From contig NZ_AQVB01000004.1 in NCBI RefSeq assembly GCF_000372065.1, forward strand, positions 1 to 64,000: DNA of 64,000 nt, read 5' to 3'. This DNA comes from Oligella urethralis DSM 7531 (GTDB lineage: Bacteria > Pseudomonadota > Gammaproteobacteria > Burkholderiales > Burkholderiaceae_B). The number at the start of each line of letters is the position of its first letter. Positions within the stretch are counted from its first letter, which is position 1. Positions 43,980-56,452 of the stretch are shown in pieces. The notes under the pieces were generated by a model that made no database searches, was not told where the DNA came from, and saw only the letters and a list, made by a program, of their open reading frames with translations. The position numbers were made by a program, and so were the translations under genes.

Positions 43980-46820
43980 TTAGCTAGCGAGTTTAGCCAT
44001 TTGCTCTTTAACTTGCACTAATTGCTCGCCAAATTTAACTACACGCTCTTTCTCCTGTTCTACCACAGCGATAGGGGCTTTGCTAACGAAGTTTTGGTTA
44101 TTTAGCTTCGCTTGTGCCTTGGCAATTTCACCCTCTAAGCGTTGTAGCTCCTTAGTTAAGCGAGCCAATTCAGCTTCTTTATCAATTTCTACCTTAAGCA
44201 TTAATTGGCTTTGTCCCAAGCTTTGTACTGGGAAGCCGAGATCAGGCAACTCGTCCACAATCTGCACCTCACTTAGCTTGGCCAATGCTCGTAAATAAGG
44301 GGCATAGCTAGTTAGCTTGTCTGCATCGCCGACGGCCAGTAGCGGTACGCGCTCAGCAGGGGAGAGCTGCATTTCGCCACGTAATACACGAATTGCCTCA
44401 ATATGTGCTTGCAGATCCTCAGCCATGGCAATGGCGTTCTCATCAATTAAGCTGTCATTGGCTTGAGGATACGGTCTGATACTAATGGAGGTTTTTTGCG
44501 ATTTTGTCATGACGCCGGCGGCTAGTGCCACTTTTTGCCACAATTCCTCGGTGATAAAAGGAATCACCGGGTGAGCGATGCGCAATAAGGACTCTAACAC
44601 ATTAATTAGGGTACGACGTGTGCCACGCTGCAACGCTTCATTTTGATTTTGTAGCTGTACCTTGGCCATCTCCAAGTACCAATCGCAATAGACATCCCAT
44701 ACAAAATGGTAAATGGCGTTGGCGAGGATATCGAAGCGGTAGTCGGCAAAGGCTTTAGCAACGACCTTTTTGAATTTGTGTAGTTCACTAATAATCCAGC
44801 GATCGACAAAACTTAATTCGAATTCGGATTTGTCAAGGCTATGACCCTCCACATTCATCAACACAAAGCGAGTCGCATTCCACAACTTATTGCAGAAGTT
44901 GCGATAACCCCCGCAGCGGTTCAAGTCAAAGTTCATATTGCGGCCCGGCGTGGCGTAAGCAGCCATGGTAAAGCGTAGTGCATCAGCACCATAAGGCTCA
45001 ATACCGGTAGGGAAATTGGCGCGCGTGGTTTTCTCAATTTGTGCCGCTTGCTGAGGATTCATTAGACCCTCAGTGCGCTTTTTGATTAGCGTTTCTAAGT
45101 CCACGCCGTCAATAATATCGACTGGATCCAGGGTATTGCCCTTGGATTTTGACATTTTCTGACCCTGGGCATCTAAAATCAGACCATGAATGTAGACCTG
45201 CTTAAACGGGATCTGACCGGTTAAGTGCTTGCTCATCATAATCATCCGAGCAACCCAGAAGAAGATAATATCAAAACCCGTGACCAGCACATTGGATGGC
45301 ATGTAGCGATTGTAATCAGGTGTTTTCTCCGGCCAGCCCATGGTAGTAAAGGGTACCAAAGCAGAGGAGAACCAGGTATCTAGCACATCCTCATCACGAG
45401 TGAGCGGGCCCTCAACACCAGCTTTTTTGGCTTGTTTTAGCGCTTCACTCTCGGTGCGAGCAACAAATACCTGTCCGTCTTCGCTGTACCACGCAGGGAT
45501 CTGATGACCCCACCAGAGTTGACGCGAAATGCACCAATCCTGAATATTATTTAGCCATTGGTTATAGGTGTTGACCCAATTCTCAGGGTGGAACTTAATC
45601 TCACCACTACTCACCGCCTCTAAAGCCACTTCGGTAATGCTTTTGCCGGGGTGATAGGTGTCCTCGGGAGCGGGTTTGGACATAGCCACAAACCATTGAT
45701 CGGTTAGCATTGGTTCAAGTACTGTTTTAGTACGATCGCCACGCGGCACCATTAATTTATGAGGTTTAATTTCTGCTAATAAATCTAGTTCTTTTAACGC
45801 CTCTAAAATCGCTTGACGAGCCTCAAAACGATCCATGCCCTGGTACTGTGCTGGGGCATTTTCGTTAATTTTAGCGTCTAGCGTGAGGATATCAATCAAC
45901 TCCAGATGATGGCGCTGACCAACCGCATAGTCATTAAAATCGTGCGCGGGTGTGACTTTGACGACTCCGGTACCGAAGTCCTTGTCGACATAGTCATCGG
46001 CAATAATCGGAATCACGCGATTACTAATCGGTAAAATCACTTCCTTGCCGATTAAGTGCTGATAGCGCTCATCCTCAGGATGTACCATGACGGCTGCGTC
46101 ACCAAGCATCGTTTCAGGGCGGGTTGTCGCAACCACGACATGGCTTAAGCCATTCACCGGCTCCACCAGCGGATAGCGAATATGCCAGAGCAGACCACTT
46201 TCCTCGGTGTTTTCAACCTCTAGGTCAGATACCGCTGTACCTAGTACGGGGTCCCAGTTAACTAAGCGCTTGCCACGATAAATCAAACCCTGTTCATATA
46301 GGCGCACAAAGGTCTCAATCACACCCTTACTCATGCGCTCGTCCATGGTGAAGTACTCACGACTCCAATCAGCTGAGGAGCCTAAGCGACGGAACTGCGA
46401 CATCATGGTGTTGCCGGACTTTTCCTTCCAGTCCCAGACGCAATCGATAAACTTCTTGCGTCCTAAGTCATGGCGAGAGATTTTTTGTGCATCTAATTGG
46501 CGTTCAACAACAATTTGAGTCGCAATGCCGGCATGGTCGGTACCGGGCACAAAGACCGTGTCACAACCGAGCATCCGGTGGTAACGGATTAAACTATCCA
46601 TCACCGTTTGGTTAAAAGCGTGCCCCATATGTAGGGTACCGGTGACGTTTGGTGGTGGGAATTGAATGGTATATGGCTTACCACTTTCGGGTGAGGTGGT
46701 TTGGGTAAACTGTCCCGCTTTAAAAATACCTAATTCATTCCACCGATCATACCAGGAAGATTCGATGTTTTTAGGCTCAAAACTTTTGGCAAGTTCATCG
46801 CTCAGAGGGGTTTGATTCAT
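43980..46820 (-). CDS. valS: Valyl-tRNA synthetase
   Basis: A 946-residue class I synthetase charging tRNA-Val. The HIGH-type motif [15 protein letters not shown] is near residue 55 and KMSKS in [14 protein letters not shown] near 555. The editing domain lies between ([19 protein letters not shown]). The C-terminal anticodon domain and coiled coil (about 885-945, [19 protein letters not shown]) are present. Length is normal. A single gene, divergent from ndk. Confidence 0.97.
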   Translation of the reverse strand: MNQTPLSDELAKSFEPKNIESSWYDRWNELGIFKAGQFTQTTSPESGKPYTIQFPPPNVTGTLHMGHAFNQTVMDSLIRYHRMLGCDTVFVPGTDHAGIATQIVVERQLDAQKISRHDLGRKKFIDCVWDWKEKSGNTMMSQFRRLGSSADWSREYFTMDERMSKGVIETFVRLYEQGLIYRGKRLVNWDPVLGTAVSDLEVENTEESGLLWHIRYPLVEPVNGLSHVVVATTRPETMLGDAAVMVHPEDERYQHLIGKEVILPISNRVIPIIADDYVDKDFGTGVVKVTPAHDFNDYAVGQRHHLELIDILTLDAKINENAPAQYQGMDRFEARQAILEALKELDLLAEIKPHKLMVPRGDRTKTVLEPMLTDQWFVAMSKPAPEDTYHPGKSITEVALEAVSSGEIKFHPENWVNTYNQWLNNIQDWCISRQLWWGHQIPAWYSEDGQVFVARTESEALKQAKKAGVEGPLTRDEDVLDTWFSSALVPFTTMGWPEKTPDYNRYMPSNVLVTGFDIIFFWVARMIMMSKHLTGQIPFKQVYIHGLILDAQGQKMSKSKGNTLDPVDIIDGVDLETLIKKRTEGLMNPQQAAQIEKTTRANFPTGIEPYGADALRFTMAAYATPGRNMNFDLNRCGGYRNFCNKLWNATRFVLMNVEGHSLDKSEFELSFVDRWIISELHKFKKVVAKAFADYRFDILANAIYHFVWDVYCDWYLEMAKVQLQNQNEALQRGTRRTLINVLESLLRIAHPVIPFITEELWQKVALAAGVMTKSQKTSISIRPYPQANDSLIDENAIAMAEDLQAHIEAIRVLRGEMQLSPAERVPLLAVGDADKLTSYAPYLRALAKLSEVQIVDELPDLGFPVQSLGQSQLMLKVEIDKEAELARLTKELQRLEGEIAKAQAKLNNQNFVSKAPIAVVEQEKERVVKFGEQLVQVKEQMAKLAS

Positions 46821-47153
46821 TTGATTACCGTCGTTAAATACTGGATTAATTCAAGTGTTATAAAATCATGCTTTTTCTTTTTAATGCTCTATTTTAAGGT
46901 GTAAGAGCAACTGTTTGCATGTTAAAATGAGTGATTCTGTAAAACAGCTCAAAAATACGCATAAATTAGTCATTAAGTAGCGAATAGTAATTTATCGAGT
47001 CGTGCCAATCCGTGCTTGATAAACAATTACTTATGGGCTTAATTGCTACGTTTATTAGCACATTATGGCATTAAGTGTAGCTTTCTTGAGCTTAAATGCT
47101 AGTTGAGCTTTTTATCTGTTTTTTACTATTAAACTTTTATTTGGGAGCAAACC
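46821..47153. other. valS-ndk intergenic region
   Basis: A 333-base gap with promoters in both directions. An imperfect inverted repeat (AGTAATTTATCGAG at 46986-46999 with CTTGATAAACAATTACT at 47015-47031) is the main structure seen. No gene is evident. Confidence 0.45.
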
Positions 47154-47561
47154 ATGGCGGTTGAACGTACCTTATCTATTATCAAACCTGATGCTGTCGC
47201 TAAAAATGTGATTGGTGAGATTATTTCTCGCTTTGAAAAAGCTGGTCTTAAAGTGGTTGAAGCAAAAATGGTGCAGTTATCTCGCGCTGATGCAGAGGGT
47301 TTCTACGCAGTGCACAAAGAGCGTCCTTTCTTTAATGACTTAGTTGAGTTCATGATTTCTGGTCCAGTGTTTGTGCAGGTCTTAGAGGGTGAAAATGCGA
47401 TTGCTAAAAACCGTGAATTGATGGGTGCGACCAACCCTAAAGAAGCAGCGCCAGGCACTATTCGTGCTGATTTCGCTGAGAGTATTGATGCTAACGCAGT
47501 ACATGGTTCAGACGCCCCTGAAACGGCTGCCGTTGAAATTGAGTACTTCTTCGCTAAGTAA
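47154..47561 (+). CDS. ndk: Nucleoside diphosphate kinase
   Basis: A 135-residue enzyme passing phosphate between nucleoside di- and triphosphates through a histidine intermediate. It starts [18 protein letters not shown] and has the catalytic His in [12 protein letters not shown] (about residue 116). It is the first gene of the long ndk-to-purA block. GGGAG lies 6 bases before the ATG. rlmN follows 16 bases later. Confidence 0.96.
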   Translation: MAVERTLSIIKPDAVAKNVIGEIISRFEKAGLKVVEAKMVQLSRADAEGFYAVHKERPFFNDLVEFMISGPVFVQVLEGENAIAKNRELMGATNPKEAAPGTIRADFAESIDANAVHGSDAPETAAVEIEYFFAK

Positions 47562-47577
47562 TACAATTTCTATTTCA

Positions 47578-48744
47578 ATGACTGAAAAGCAAAACTTATT
47601 AGGCTTAGATTTAGACGCCCTGAGCGCCGAACTACAGGCGGCAGGGCATAAGCCTTTTCGTGCTAAGCAGTTGCTGCGCTGGGTCCATCAGCGCGGCGAA
47701 GCCGATTTTGCATGTATGAGCGATTTGGCCAAGGACTTTCGTGCTGAGCTACAAAATCGCTACACCGTAACCACGCTTACGCCTATCGTGGATAAAATTT
47801 CTAGCGATGGCACGCGCAAGTGGTTGTTCGATGTGGGTGATAATAATGCCATCGAATCCGTTTTTATTCCTGAGGATGATCGCGGTACTTTGTGCATTTC
47901 AAGTCAAGCTGGCTGTACTGTGGCATGTCCTTTTTGCTCAACCGGTTATCAGGGTTTTAACCGCAATCTCACCACGGCTGAGATAATTGCTCAGCTTTGG
48001 TATGCGCGAGCTGAATTACTCAAGAATCAATCCGCTGCACGCACCGATGGGCAATTGCCTGTTGAGCCATTACGCGTCATTTCCAATGTCGTGATGATGG
48101 GTATGGGTGAGCCCTTACTTAACTATCGCGAGTTATTGCCCGCCTTAAAATTAATGGTTGAGGATAATGCTTACGGCCTATCTCGTCGTCGGGTGACGGT
48201 TTCCACCTCTGGCGTGGTGCCGATGATGGATCGTTTGGCTGAGGATTGTCCCGTGGCTTTGGCTGTTTCATTGCATGCGCCAAATGACGATTTGCGCGAC
48301 CGTTTGGTCCCTTTAAATAAAAAGTATCCTTTACGTGAGCTGCTTGCTGCTTGTAACCGTTATTTAGCACATGCGCCCCGTGATTTCATAACATTTGAAT
48401 ATATTATGCTTGATGGGGTAAATGACTCCGATCAGCATGCAGATGAATTAATTGCAATCGCTAAAGAGGTGCGTTGCAAATTAAATCTGATCCCATTTAA
48501 TCCTTTCCCGCAATCTGGTTTAAAGCGCTCTTCCAATAATCGAGTGCGAGCTTTTGCCGAGCGTCTACAAGCGGCTGGTGTGATCACAACGACGCGTAAG
48601 ACACGTGGTGATGATATTGATGCTGCCTGTGGTCAATTAGCGGGTGATGTTAAGGATCGCTCCAGAATTACTCAAAAGCGCCGTGGTGACGAGGTGATTC
48701 CCGTTGCCGATGGGGTTATTCCAATATACGAGGTACAAAAGTGA
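47578..48744 (+). CDS. rlmN: 23S rRNA/tRNA adenine-C2 methyltransferase RlmN
   Basis: A 388-residue radical-SAM enzyme methylating A2503 of 23S rRNA and A37 of some tRNAs. The cluster motif C-x3-C-x2-C is in [15 protein letters not shown]. The resolving Cys is in DIDAACGQL near the C-terminus and the other catalytic Cys in AGCT. I took ATG 47578 (MTEKQNLL) as start since the earlier frame lies inside ndk. Its stop overlaps the GTG of the next gene. Confidence 0.94.
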   Translation: MTEKQNLLGLDLDALSAELQAAGHKPFRAKQLLRWVHQRGEADFACMSDLAKDFRAELQNRYTVTTLTPIVDKISSDGTRKWLFDVGDNNAIESVFIPEDDRGTLCISSQAGCTVACPFCSTGYQGFNRNLTTAEIIAQLWYARAELLKNQSAARTDGQLPVEPLRVISNVVMMGMGEPLLNYRELLPALKLMVEDNAYGLSRRRVTVSTSGVVPMMDRLAEDCPVALAVSLHAPNDDLRDRLVPLNKKYPLRELLAACNRYLAHAPRDFITFEYIMLDGVNDSDQHADELIAIAKEVRCKLNLIPFNPFPQSGLKRSSNNRVRAFAERLQAAGVITTTRKTRGDDIDAACGQLAGDVKDRSRITQKRRGDEVIPVADGVIPIYEVQK

Positions 48745-49265
48745 ACCCTCAAGATCAAATGCCTGATTTAAGCAAAGAATCTGCGCCACAGCCCGAATTA
48801 GCGGATTCCTTAGGCGGTTTATTGCATGCCAGCCGTCTTCGTAAGAATTTAAGCTTAGAGGATGTGGCTAATGTGACTAAATATAGTAAGCGTCAATTAC
48901 AAGCACTTGAAGATAAAAACTGGGATTTGTTACCTCAGGGTTTTGCTTTACGCGCCTTGGTGCGTAAGTACGCCCAGGCTTTAGACGTTGATCCTGCGTT
49001 AGCGCTTGAAATGTTGACTCGTGAGACGGGTAATAAGCCCGCTGTTGCTAAGGCCTCCAAGTCAAATTTAGTCAGTAGTCTGGATTATCGTATGTCGCCT
49101 ACGCCGACCGGAGCATCTAAAGGGGGTGGTTTTTCCATTTTTACCATCATTTTCTTGTTGTTATTAGTGATTGTGATCGCGCTGGGTGTGGCGCTTTGGC
49201 AGGGCGCGATTAGCTTTGATGACCTCAATTTGGGCTTTGTCAAAGACTGGTTTGAGGCTGTTTAA
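48741..49265 (+). CDS. Short RodZ-like HTH membrane protein
   Basis: A 174-residue protein with a cytoplasmic Cro/XRE-type HTH (about residues 22-85: [34 protein letters not shown]) and one membrane segment (about 130-153). Full-length RodZ continues with a periplasmic DUF4115 domain of more than 100 residues; here only about 20 residues remain beyond the membrane. RodZ links MreB to rod shape, and the short form may reflect a coccoid or short-rod cell. GTG start overlapping the rlmN stop. It stands at the usual rlmN-rodZ-ispG place. Confidence 0.85.
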   Translation: MNPQDQMPDLSKESAPQPELADSLGGLLHASRLRKNLSLEDVANVTKYSKRQLQALEDKNWDLLPQGFALRALVRKYAQALDVDPALALEMLTRETGNKPAVAKASKSNLVSSLDYRMSPTPTGASKGGGFSIFTIIFLLLLVIVIALGVALWQGAISFDDLNLGFVKDWFEAV

Positions 49266-49270
49266 ACACG

Positions 49271-50548
49271 ATGATAAAAACAAATCTTGAGTTGAGTGAT
49301 AAACCATTTGCTGTTGGTCCACTAAGACGGCACCATACACACCAAGTCAACATTCAATGGCAGGACCGGATTGTTGCTGTTGGTGGCTCAGCCCCGGTGG
49401 TCGTGCAGTCCATGACCAATACTGACACGGCGGATGCGATTGCGACAGCAATTCAGGTAAAGGAATTGGCCTTAGCAGGCTCTGAATTAGTGCGTATTAC
49501 GGTAAATACACCGGATGCGGCTAAAGAAGTGCCAGCCATTCGTGAGCAGCTTGATAAGATGGGCGTTAATGTACCCTTGGTGGGGGACTTTCACTATAAC
49601 GGTCATAAGTTGTTAAGTGATTATCCCGAATGTGCTCAAGCTCTTTCAAAATACCGTATTAATCCCGGCAATATGGGTGGTGGCAAGCGTCGCGATGATA
49701 ATTTCGCCAAAATGATTGAGGTCGCCCTCAAAAATAATAAGCCAGTACGCATTGGGGTGAACTGGGGTAGCCTGGATCAGGACTTGATGGCCAAGATGAT
49801 GGATGAAAATAATCATCGTGCCAAACCTTGGGAGGCGCAGGCCGTTATGCGTGAAGCGCTGGTTGTATCGGCCATTAGCAATGCTATGCGCGCTGAGGAA
49901 TTGGGTTTGGCCGCAGATAAAATTATCTTATCTTGCAAGGTCAGTCATGTGCAGGATTTAATTGCCGTTTACCGTAATCTCGCTACTCGCTGTCATTATG
50001 CTTTGCATTTAGGTTTAACTGAGGCAGGAATGGGCTCTAAAGGCATCGTCGCATCGACGGCTGCCTTAGCAGTACTGATGCAAGAGGGGATTGGTGATAC
50101 CATTCGTATTTCATTAACACCTGAGCCGGGCGGTAATCGTGCTAATGAAGTGATTGTGGCACAGGAAATGCTTCAATCCATGGGACTGCGTGCCTTTACA
50201 CCGATGGTGGTTGCTTGTCCTGGCTGCGGTCGTACCAGCAGTACGTTTTTCCAAGAGTTGGCGGACAGCATTCAGCAGTTTTTAAGAAAAAGTATGCCTG
50301 AATGGAGTCAACGCTATCCCGGTGTTGAAAATATGAATGTGGCGGTGATGGGATGTGTGGTAAATGGCCCTGGAGAAAGTCGCCATGCAGATATCGGTAT
50401 TAGTCTACCGGGCACTGGTGAAGTGCCTGCGGCGCCAGTATTTATTGACGGCGAGCGTCGCATGACGCTAAAGGGTGAGGGTATCGCTGAAGAGTTTCAA
50501 CAGATTGTCGAAGCATATGTTGAGCAGCGTTATGGTCAAAAGTCTTAA
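49271..50548 (+). CDS. ispG: 4-hydroxy-3-methylbut-2-enyl-diphosphate synthase
   Basis: A 425-residue iron-sulfur enzyme of the non-mevalonate isoprenoid pathway. The N-terminal TIM barrel has [20 protein letters not shown]. The C-terminal 4Fe-4S domain has [12 protein letters not shown] and [20 protein letters not shown], giving the three cluster cysteines. Length fits the betaproteobacterial form. It sits between rodZ-like and hisS genes. Confidence 0.96.
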   Translation: MIKTNLELSDKPFAVGPLRRHHTHQVNIQWQDRIVAVGGSAPVVVQSMTNTDTADAIATAIQVKELALAGSELVRITVNTPDAAKEVPAIREQLDKMGVNVPLVGDFHYNGHKLLSDYPECAQALSKYRINPGNMGGGKRRDDNFAKMIEVALKNNKPVRIGVNWGSLDQDLMAKMMDENNHRAKPWEAQAVMREALVVSAISNAMRAEELGLAADKIILSCKVSHVQDLIAVYRNLATRCHYALHLGLTEAGMGSKGIVASTAALAVLMQEGIGDTIRISLTPEPGGNRANEVIVAQEMLQSMGLRAFTPMVVACPGCGRTSSTFFQELADSIQQFLRKSMPEWSQRYPGVENMNVAVMGCVVNGPGESRHADIGISLPGTGEVPAAPVFIDGERRMTLKGEGIAEEFQQIVEAYVEQRYGQKS

Positions 50549-50573
50549 TTAAAACTATTTACAAATCGTTCTT

Positions 50574-51881
50574 ATGTCAAAAACCTTTAATAAAGTTCAT
50601 GCCATTCGCGGCATGAATGATATTTTGCCCAATGAAAGTTATAAGTGGGAGCAACTAGAAAATATCATCAAATCCTTACTCGCACAATATGGATATCAAA
50701 ATATCCGTACCCCCATTCTTGAGCAAACCCGTTTATTTGCACGAGGTATTGGTGAGGTGACCGATATTGTAGAAAAGGAAATGTACACCTTCACCATGAA
50801 AAAAGACGCTGATAAAGTCGACCCTGAGGATATGTTGACGATGCGTCCGGAATTTACTGCTGGCGTGGTGCGAGCCGCTATTGAGCATAATCTGTTATAT
50901 GAGCGTCCGCTGCGGGCTTATGCCATGGGGCAGGTTTTTAGACATGAGCGCCCACAAAAGGGTCGTTATCGTCAATTCCACCAATTGTCAGTCGAAGCGA
51001 TGGGCTTCGATGGACCGGATATGGATGTGGAAATCATCCTATTATTAGCCCGTTTATGGCGTAAATTAAAATTAACTAATATACGTTTAGAGCTTAATTG
51101 TTTAGGTCAAAGTGCTGAGCGTGCGCAGCACCGTGAGGCATTGATTGCCTATTTGGAAAAGCATGTGGCTATTTTAGACGAAGATGCTAAGCGTCGTATG
51201 TATAGTAATCCCTTGCGTGTGCTTGATACTAAAAATCCCGCCATGCAAGAGATGGCTAATAATGCACCTAAATTATTTGATTATTTGGGGGCAGAGTCTA
51301 AAGCGCATTTTGAGGCGGTATGTGAACGTCTGCAGCAAGCAGGTATTGATTATGTTATTAATCCACGCTTAGTGCGAGGTCTAGATTACTACAACCTCAC
51401 AGTTTTTGAGTGGGTGACTGATGCCTTGGGTGCCCAGGGTACTGTGTGTGGTGGTGGTCGCTATGATGGTTTATTTGAGCTCTTAGGCGGTAAAGCGACC
51501 CCTTGTGTAGGCTTTGGTTTGGGCTTAGAACGTTTATTAGAGTTAGCTGATGAGCAGGGTGTATTTGAGAGTCCGCAAGAAACAGAAATTTATTTTGTGC
51601 ATCAGGGCGAAAAGGCTTCACAGGTAGCTGCCTTATTGGCTGAAAAATGTCGTGATGCGGGTTGGAAGGTGATGGTTCACGCCGGTTCAAGTGGCTTTAA
51701 ATCACAATTTAAACGTGCTGACCTCAGCGGTGCTCGTTGGGCGGTCGTGATCGGCGAGGAAGAATTAGCGCAGAATAAAGTAGCACTTAAGCCGTTACGT
51801 GCAACAGAAAATGGTACTATTGAACATCAGTTTGAGGTGCCTCAAGCCGATTTAGTTCAGGTGTTAGCAGAAAGGAAGTAG
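50574..51881 (+). CDS. hisS: Histidyl-tRNA synthetase
   Basis: A 435-residue class II synthetase. Signature parts are [17 protein letters not shown], motif 2 [20 protein letters not shown], the histidine-A loop [13 protein letters not shown] and motif 3 [14 protein letters not shown]. The C-terminal anticodon-binding domain covers about residues 335-435. A second, regulatory paralogue (hisZ) lies at 60222. Confidence 0.97.
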   Translation: MSKTFNKVHAIRGMNDILPNESYKWEQLENIIKSLLAQYGYQNIRTPILEQTRLFARGIGEVTDIVEKEMYTFTMKKDADKVDPEDMLTMRPEFTAGVVRAAIEHNLLYERPLRAYAMGQVFRHERPQKGRYRQFHQLSVEAMGFDGPDMDVEIILLLARLWRKLKLTNIRLELNCLGQSAERAQHREALIAYLEKHVAILDEDAKRRMYSNPLRVLDTKNPAMQEMANNAPKLFDYLGAESKAHFEAVCERLQQAGIDYVINPRLVRGLDYYNLTVFEWVTDALGAQGTVCGGGRYDGLFELLGGKATPCVGFGLGLERLLELADEQGVFESPQETEIYFVHQGEKASQVAALLAEKCRDAGWKVMVHAGSSGFKSQFKRADLSGARWAVVIGEEELAQNKVALKPLRATENGTIEHQFEVPQADLVQVLAERK

Positions 51882-51887
51882 TAAAGC

Positions 51888-52547
51888 ATGGCTTTTGATT
51901 TAGAAGAACAGGAAAAAATTGACCGGCTTAAGGCATGGTGGGAGCGTTGGGGTAATCTACTCAGTGGTCTGATACTTGTTATCTTATTGGCTATTTTAGG
52001 TTGGTATGGTTGGAACTGGTACCAAAGCTATCAAACACGTAATGCGCTGGCCTATTATGATATTGTAAATAGCACCTATAAAGCCAAAGATGAGGCCAGT
52101 TTACGTCGTTTGCAAGAGGCTAATCAAATCTTACAAGATAAGTACAGTGCCAATGTCTATGCCGGTCGTGCGGCCTTGTTGGCTGCACGTGCTTATGCTG
52201 ATAAGGGTGATGATGCTCAGGCTGAGGCCGAGTTACAGCGTGTGTTAGATGCTGCTAATAAGCATCCAGAATTACAAGGTGCGGCCAAGTTGCAATTAGC
52301 GACCTTGTACACGAATCAAGAAAAGTATGATTCAGCTTTCAGTCTATTAACGCAGGATGTCAGTGGTTACGAGGCATTGTTTGCTGATAAACGCGGTGAT
52401 ATCTATTTTGCTCAAGGTGAGCTCAAGAGTGCGCTTGAGCAATGGTCTCAAGCAATACAAACTGCCGGCGTAAGCGCTGAATTCATTCAGACAGTACAGT
52501 TCAAGCTTAATGTATTAGGAGGGGTAAATGAGCAACCTCAAAGCTAA
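51888..52547 (+). CDS. YfgM-type tetratricopeptide membrane protein
   Basis: A 219-residue inner-membrane protein with one N-terminal membrane segment (LSGLILVILLAILGWYGWNWYQ, about residues 25-46) and periplasmic tetratricopeptide-like helices. In E. coli YfgM associates with the SecYEG/PpiD complex and aids outer-membrane protein folding. It lies just before bamB and overlaps it by 20 bases, linking it to outer-membrane assembly. Confidence 0.88.
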   Translation: MAFDLEEQEKIDRLKAWWERWGNLLSGLILVILLAILGWYGWNWYQSYQTRNALAYYDIVNSTYKAKDEASLRRLQEANQILQDKYSANVYAGRAALLAARAYADKGDDAQAEAELQRVLDAANKHPELQGAAKLQLATLYTNQEKYDSAFSLLTQDVSGYEALFADKRGDIYFAQGELKSALEQWSQAIQTAGVSAEFIQTVQFKLNVLGGVNEQPQS

Positions 52548-53703
52548 ATTCAAATCAACTCGTTTATTTGCTGTGGCTGCACTGAGTGCCATGAGTTTAA
52601 GTGCTTGCGGCTTATTTTCATCCGAAAGTCGTTTTGACCCGGTGGAGTTAACGAGTTATGAGCAAACTGCACAGGGTCATCTGGTGTGGTCCCAAGCGAT
52701 TGGTTCTGCGGGTGATCATGGTTTTGCTCCTATCGTGTTGGGTGATGAGGTCTTTGCAGCAACGCCAAACGGTCAAGTTGCGCGTCTAGCCCTAGCAAAT
52801 GGCGCTGTTCGCTGGAATACAAATATAGGCACGCAGTTAGCGGCGGGCGTGGGTACCGATGGTCAAGTCGTTGTCGTCACCACGCGTGATGGTCGTGTTA
52901 TTGCTTTGGATGCAGCCAGCGGTTCGCAGTTATGGGAAAGTAAGACCTCAACTATAAGCTCAACACCACCCGTGGTTGCCGCTAATATGATCGTTGTGCG
53001 TAATGATGATTATCGTGTCCAAGGGTTTGATCGCCAAAGCGGTGAATTGCAGTGGTCATACATGCGTACCAATGCACTGCTATCACTAAAGACTGATACC
53101 CGCATGATTGTGGTGGACAACTTAGTGATTGTGCCGGTGCCAGTAGGACGTATTGTGGCACTTAATTTAGCGGATGGTCGACCGCTATGGGATATTAAAA
53201 TTAGTTCAGCGATCGGTGCGACCGATTTAGATTCGGTCATTGATGTTGTTGGTTTGCCGGTACGAGTGTCTGATGCGGTATGCGCTAACAGCTATCAAGG
53301 GGCGATTTTATGTTATCAAGGCGGTAGTGCTCAAGTGGCCCCTCAACTAAAATGGACTCGTCCTTTTTCTAGTTCGGTTGGTTTAGGCGCCTATCAAAAT
53401 CGCCTATTTGCCTCTGGTATGCACGGTGAAGTGACTGCCTTAGACGGTGCGAGCGGCGAGATTATTTGGCAGGATAATGAATTGCGGAATCGCGGTTTAA
53501 CTAATCCGGTTTATTTTAACAATAAAGTTTTTGTTGGTGATTACCAGGGCTATGTGCACTTCTACGAGCCTAATACAGGTCAGTTACAGGGCCGTATTTC
53601 GGTAGGCGATAGTCGCGCTATTCAATCACCGTTGACTGCCACTCCCTATGGTGTGCTTGTACAAACGGGTGGTGGTCGTTTAGTTATGCTAGGTGCGCAG
53701 TGA
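52528..53703 (+). CDS. bamB: Outer-membrane assembly lipoprotein BamB
   Basis: A 391-residue lipoprotein of the BAM complex that inserts beta-barrel proteins. The signal peptide ends SAMSLSAC (lipobox Cys about residue 27). The rest is an eight-bladed beta-propeller of PQQ-like repeats ([38 protein letters not shown]). An AGGAGGGG site precedes the ATG. The stop overlaps the GTG of der. Confidence 0.94.
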   Translation: MSNLKAKFKSTRLFAVAALSAMSLSACGLFSSESRFDPVELTSYEQTAQGHLVWSQAIGSAGDHGFAPIVLGDEVFAATPNGQVARLALANGAVRWNTNIGTQLAAGVGTDGQVVVVTTRDGRVIALDAASGSQLWESKTSTISSTPPVVAANMIVVRNDDYRVQGFDRQSGELQWSYMRTNALLSLKTDTRMIVVDNLVIVPVPVGRIVALNLADGRPLWDIKISSAIGATDLDSVIDVVGLPVRVSDAVCANSYQGAILCYQGGSAQVAPQLKWTRPFSSSVGLGAYQNRLFASGMHGEVTALDGASGEIIWQDNELRNRGLTNPVYFNNKVFVGDYQGYVHFYEPNTGQLQGRISVGDSRAIQSPLTATPYGVLVQTGGGRLVMLGAQ

Positions 53704-55199
53704 GGTCAACATTTAAACCTGTAGTGGCTATTGTTGGTCGTCCCAACGTTGGTAAATCCACTTTATTTAATCGTCTGACACGCTCACGCGATGCGATTGT
53801 AGCCGACTTCCCCGGTCTGACGCGCGACCGTCACTATGGTGAAGGGCGGATAGGTGATTCACCGTATTTGGTGATTGACACGGGCGGTTTTGAGCCTGAA
53901 ACGAAAAGCGGTATTCTGGTCGAAATGGCCAGACAAACCGAGCAAGCCATCATCGAGTCTGATGTGGTTATCTTTTTAGTAGATGCTCGTGCTGGTATTA
54001 ACAGTCATGACCATGATATTGCAGTTAAAATTCGCCGTATTGGTAGACCGGTGATTCTTGCTGTGAATAAGGCTGAGGGTATGCAAGCGGGGCAGGCTGC
54101 AGCGGAATTCTATGAGTTAGGTTTAGGTGAGCCCTATCAAATTTCCTCGGCCCATGGTGATGGTGTTAAGCAGCTGATTGATTTGGCACTCGACAAGGCA
54201 CATGAAACTTATGCTAAGCACGAGGATTTAATTAGTCTTGATGCGGAAGAGTCCTCTATGGATGAGCTGTACGATCCGGAGGCAGAGCTTAGCGAAGAGG
54301 CCATTGCTGCCTTAGAACAAGAGGCAGATGCGCTTGACGTTGATGAGCTGCTGCCACATGAGGCTGAGGCAGCCGAATCTGCAACGGCGGCTTTTAACGA
54401 TCATCGTATTAAATTAGCCATTGTCGGGCGTCCTAATGTCGGTAAATCCACGTTAATTAATACCTTGCTGGGTGAAGAGCGCGTGATTGCCTATGATTTA
54501 CCTGGTACTACGCGTGATGCCATTGAGATTGAATTTAATCATGGTGATCGTAAATATACCCTCATTGATACAGCTGGTTTGCGCAAGCGTGGACGCGTAT
54601 TTGAGAGCATTGAAAAGTTCTCTGTAATTAAAACATTGCAAGCCATTGAGGCTTCGAATGTAGTCGTTTTAGTGTTGGATGCACAGACTGAAATATCTGA
54701 GCAGGATGCGCATATTGCCGGTTTTGTTATGGAAAGCGGTCGCGCCTTGGTCGTCGCAATTAATAAATGGGACGGCTTGGACGACTATAACAAAGAGTGG
54801 ATTGAGCGTGAGTTTAATCGTAAATTACGCTTTTTAAGCTTTGCCAAGATGCATAAAATCTCTGCCCTTAAGGGACGCGGTATCGGTGCTTTATTGCGTT
54901 CAGTAAATGAAGCCCATGCAGCCGCTTTTCTTAAGCTTTCTACGCCTAAATTAACCCGCATCTTGCGTGAGGCGGTCGAGCAACAAGCGCCACCCCGCAA
55001 GGGGATTTTCCGCCCTAAATTGCGTTATGCCCATCAGGGTGGTCAAAATCCGCCATTGATTGTGATTCATGGTAATCAGTTGGAAGCGGTGCCAGATTCC
55101 TATCGTCGTTATTTGGAAACGCGTTTTCGTAAGGCGTTTAAATTGGACGGCACACCGTTGAGGATTCATTTTAAATCCTCCCGTAATCCCTATATTTAA
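53700..55199 (+). CDS. der: GTPase Der (EngA)
   Basis: A 499-residue double-GTPase needed for 50S ribosome assembly. Both G domains are intact: [14 protein letters not shown] with DTGGF and NKAE, then [14 protein letters not shown] with [10 protein letters not shown] and NKWD. They are joined by an acidic linker (about residues 180-230). The C-terminal KH-like domain has [13 protein letters not shown] start overlapping the bamB stop, so probably translationally coupled. Confidence 0.96.
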   Translation: MRSTFKPVVAIVGRPNVGKSTLFNRLTRSRDAIVADFPGLTRDRHYGEGRIGDSPYLVIDTGGFEPETKSGILVEMARQTEQAIIESDVVIFLVDARAGINSHDHDIAVKIRRIGRPVILAVNKAEGMQAGQAAAEFYELGLGEPYQISSAHGDGVKQLIDLALDKAHETYAKHEDLISLDAEESSMDELYDPEAELSEEAIAALEQEADALDVDELLPHEAEAAESATAAFNDHRIKLAIVGRPNVGKSTLINTLLGEERVIAYDLPGTTRDAIEIEFNHGDRKYTLIDTAGLRKRGRVFESIEKFSVIKTLQAIEASNVVVLVLDAQTEISEQDAHIAGFVMESGRALVVAINKWDGLDDYNKEWIEREFNRKLRFLSFAKMHKISALKGRGIGALLRSVNEAHAAAFLKLSTPKLTRILREAVEQQAPPRKGIFRPKLRYAHQGGQNPPLIVIHGNQLEAVPDSYRRYLETRFRKAFKLDGTPLRIHFKSSRNPYI

Positions 55200-55283
55200 A
55201 TTATAAAATAGCCTGTGAGCTCAAGGGTTTAGGCCATTTTAGTTGAATTCTATCCTGTTCATAAAGTCACGATTGAGTTAAGC

Positions 55284-56372
55284 ATGAGTAAGTTTTGGAG
55301 CCCCTTTGTTGAGTCATTACAGCCCTATGTGCCAGGCGAGCAGCCTAAAGAGGGAGAGTTTATTAAGTTAAATAGTAATGAATCGCCGTTTCCTGCGGCG
55401 CCGGCGGTGGTGGCTGCGATTAAAGCAGCTGCGGACGGTGCATTGCAGCTATATCCACCGGCTGAGTCGGAAGAATTGCGCCAGGTAGTAGCCGATTACT
55501 ACGGGATTGAAGCAGCGCAGGTATTTGTTGGAAATGGCTCCGATGAGGCTTTAGGACATGCCTTTAACGCGTTATTTCGTCATCCAGGTAAAAAACTGGT
55601 ATTTCCGGATCTCTCCTATAGTTTCTACCCAGTATATGCTGGTTTATATGAGATTGATTTTGCGACGATGCCAGTGACTGAGGATTATCGTATCAATATT
55701 GATGATTACTGTGCCTTAGATCCAGCAGAGGTTTCCAGTATTATTTTTCCAAATCCTAATGCACCGACCAGTGTGGCGCTGGGGCTAGATGAGATTGAGC
55801 GTCTCCTAAAAGCGCAGCCCAATATCCTGGTGGCAGTGGATGAGGCTTATGTGGACTTTGGTGCCGAGACGGCGATCCGCTTGATTAGGGATTATGCCAA
55901 TTTGATAGTTTTTCAAACCCTATCTAAATCACGTTCCTTAGCGGGTTTAAGAGTGGGTTTTGCCTTTGCCCAGGCGGATTTGATTCAAGCCTTAAACCGT
56001 GTCAAAAATAGCTTTAATTCCTATCCTATCGATCGTTTAGCACAAGCTGGGGCGATTGCTGCATTTCAAGCGGATGATTATTTTCAAGAAACTCGTCAAA
56101 AAATCATCCAGTGGCGTGATGAACTCAGTGCGGATTTAAAGGCCTTAGGTTTTGAGGTGCTGCCTTCATCGGCCAATTTCCTCTTTGTCACTCATCCTGC
56201 ACATGATGCAGAGGCATTGGCGCTCGCTTTACGGGAAAGAAAAATTTTAGTGCGTCACTTTAAAACAGAGCGTTGCGCCCCATATCTGAGAATTACAATC
56301 GGTCTTAAGGAAGCGTGTGATGCTTTAGTTAAGGCCTTAAATGATTATTTTAGTGCTACCGACACTAAATAA
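55284..56372 (+). CDS. hisC: Histidinol-phosphate aminotransferase
   Basis: A 362-residue PLP enzyme of histidine synthesis, also able to act on aromatic acids in some species. The PLP Lys is in FQTLSKSRSLAGLRVGF; NPNAPTS and VDEAYVDFG are the usual cofactor contacts. It is inserted between der and hfq, which are usually adjacent in relatives, and lies far from the other his genes. It therefore may be a second aminotransferase copy. Confidence 0.93.
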   Translation: MSKFWSPFVESLQPYVPGEQPKEGEFIKLNSNESPFPAAPAVVAAIKAAADGALQLYPPAESEELRQVVADYYGIEAAQVFVGNGSDEALGHAFNALFRHPGKKLVFPDLSYSFYPVYAGLYEIDFATMPVTEDYRINIDDYCALDPAEVSSIIFPNPNAPTSVALGLDEIERLLKAQPNILVAVDEAYVDFGAETAIRLIRDYANLIVFQTLSKSRSLAGLRVGFAFAQADLIQALNRVKNSFNSYPIDRLAQAGAIAAFQADDYFQETRQKIIQWRDELSADLKALGFEVLPSSANFLFVTHPAHDAEALALALRERKILVRHFKTERCAPYLRITIGLKEACDALVKALNDYFSATDTK

Positions 56373-56452
56373 GCCTTTAAAAAGTGTTAAAGTAATAGCT
56401 TCCATTACATAATTACAATTTTAATCATATAAATACTAACGGAGTCTCAAGC

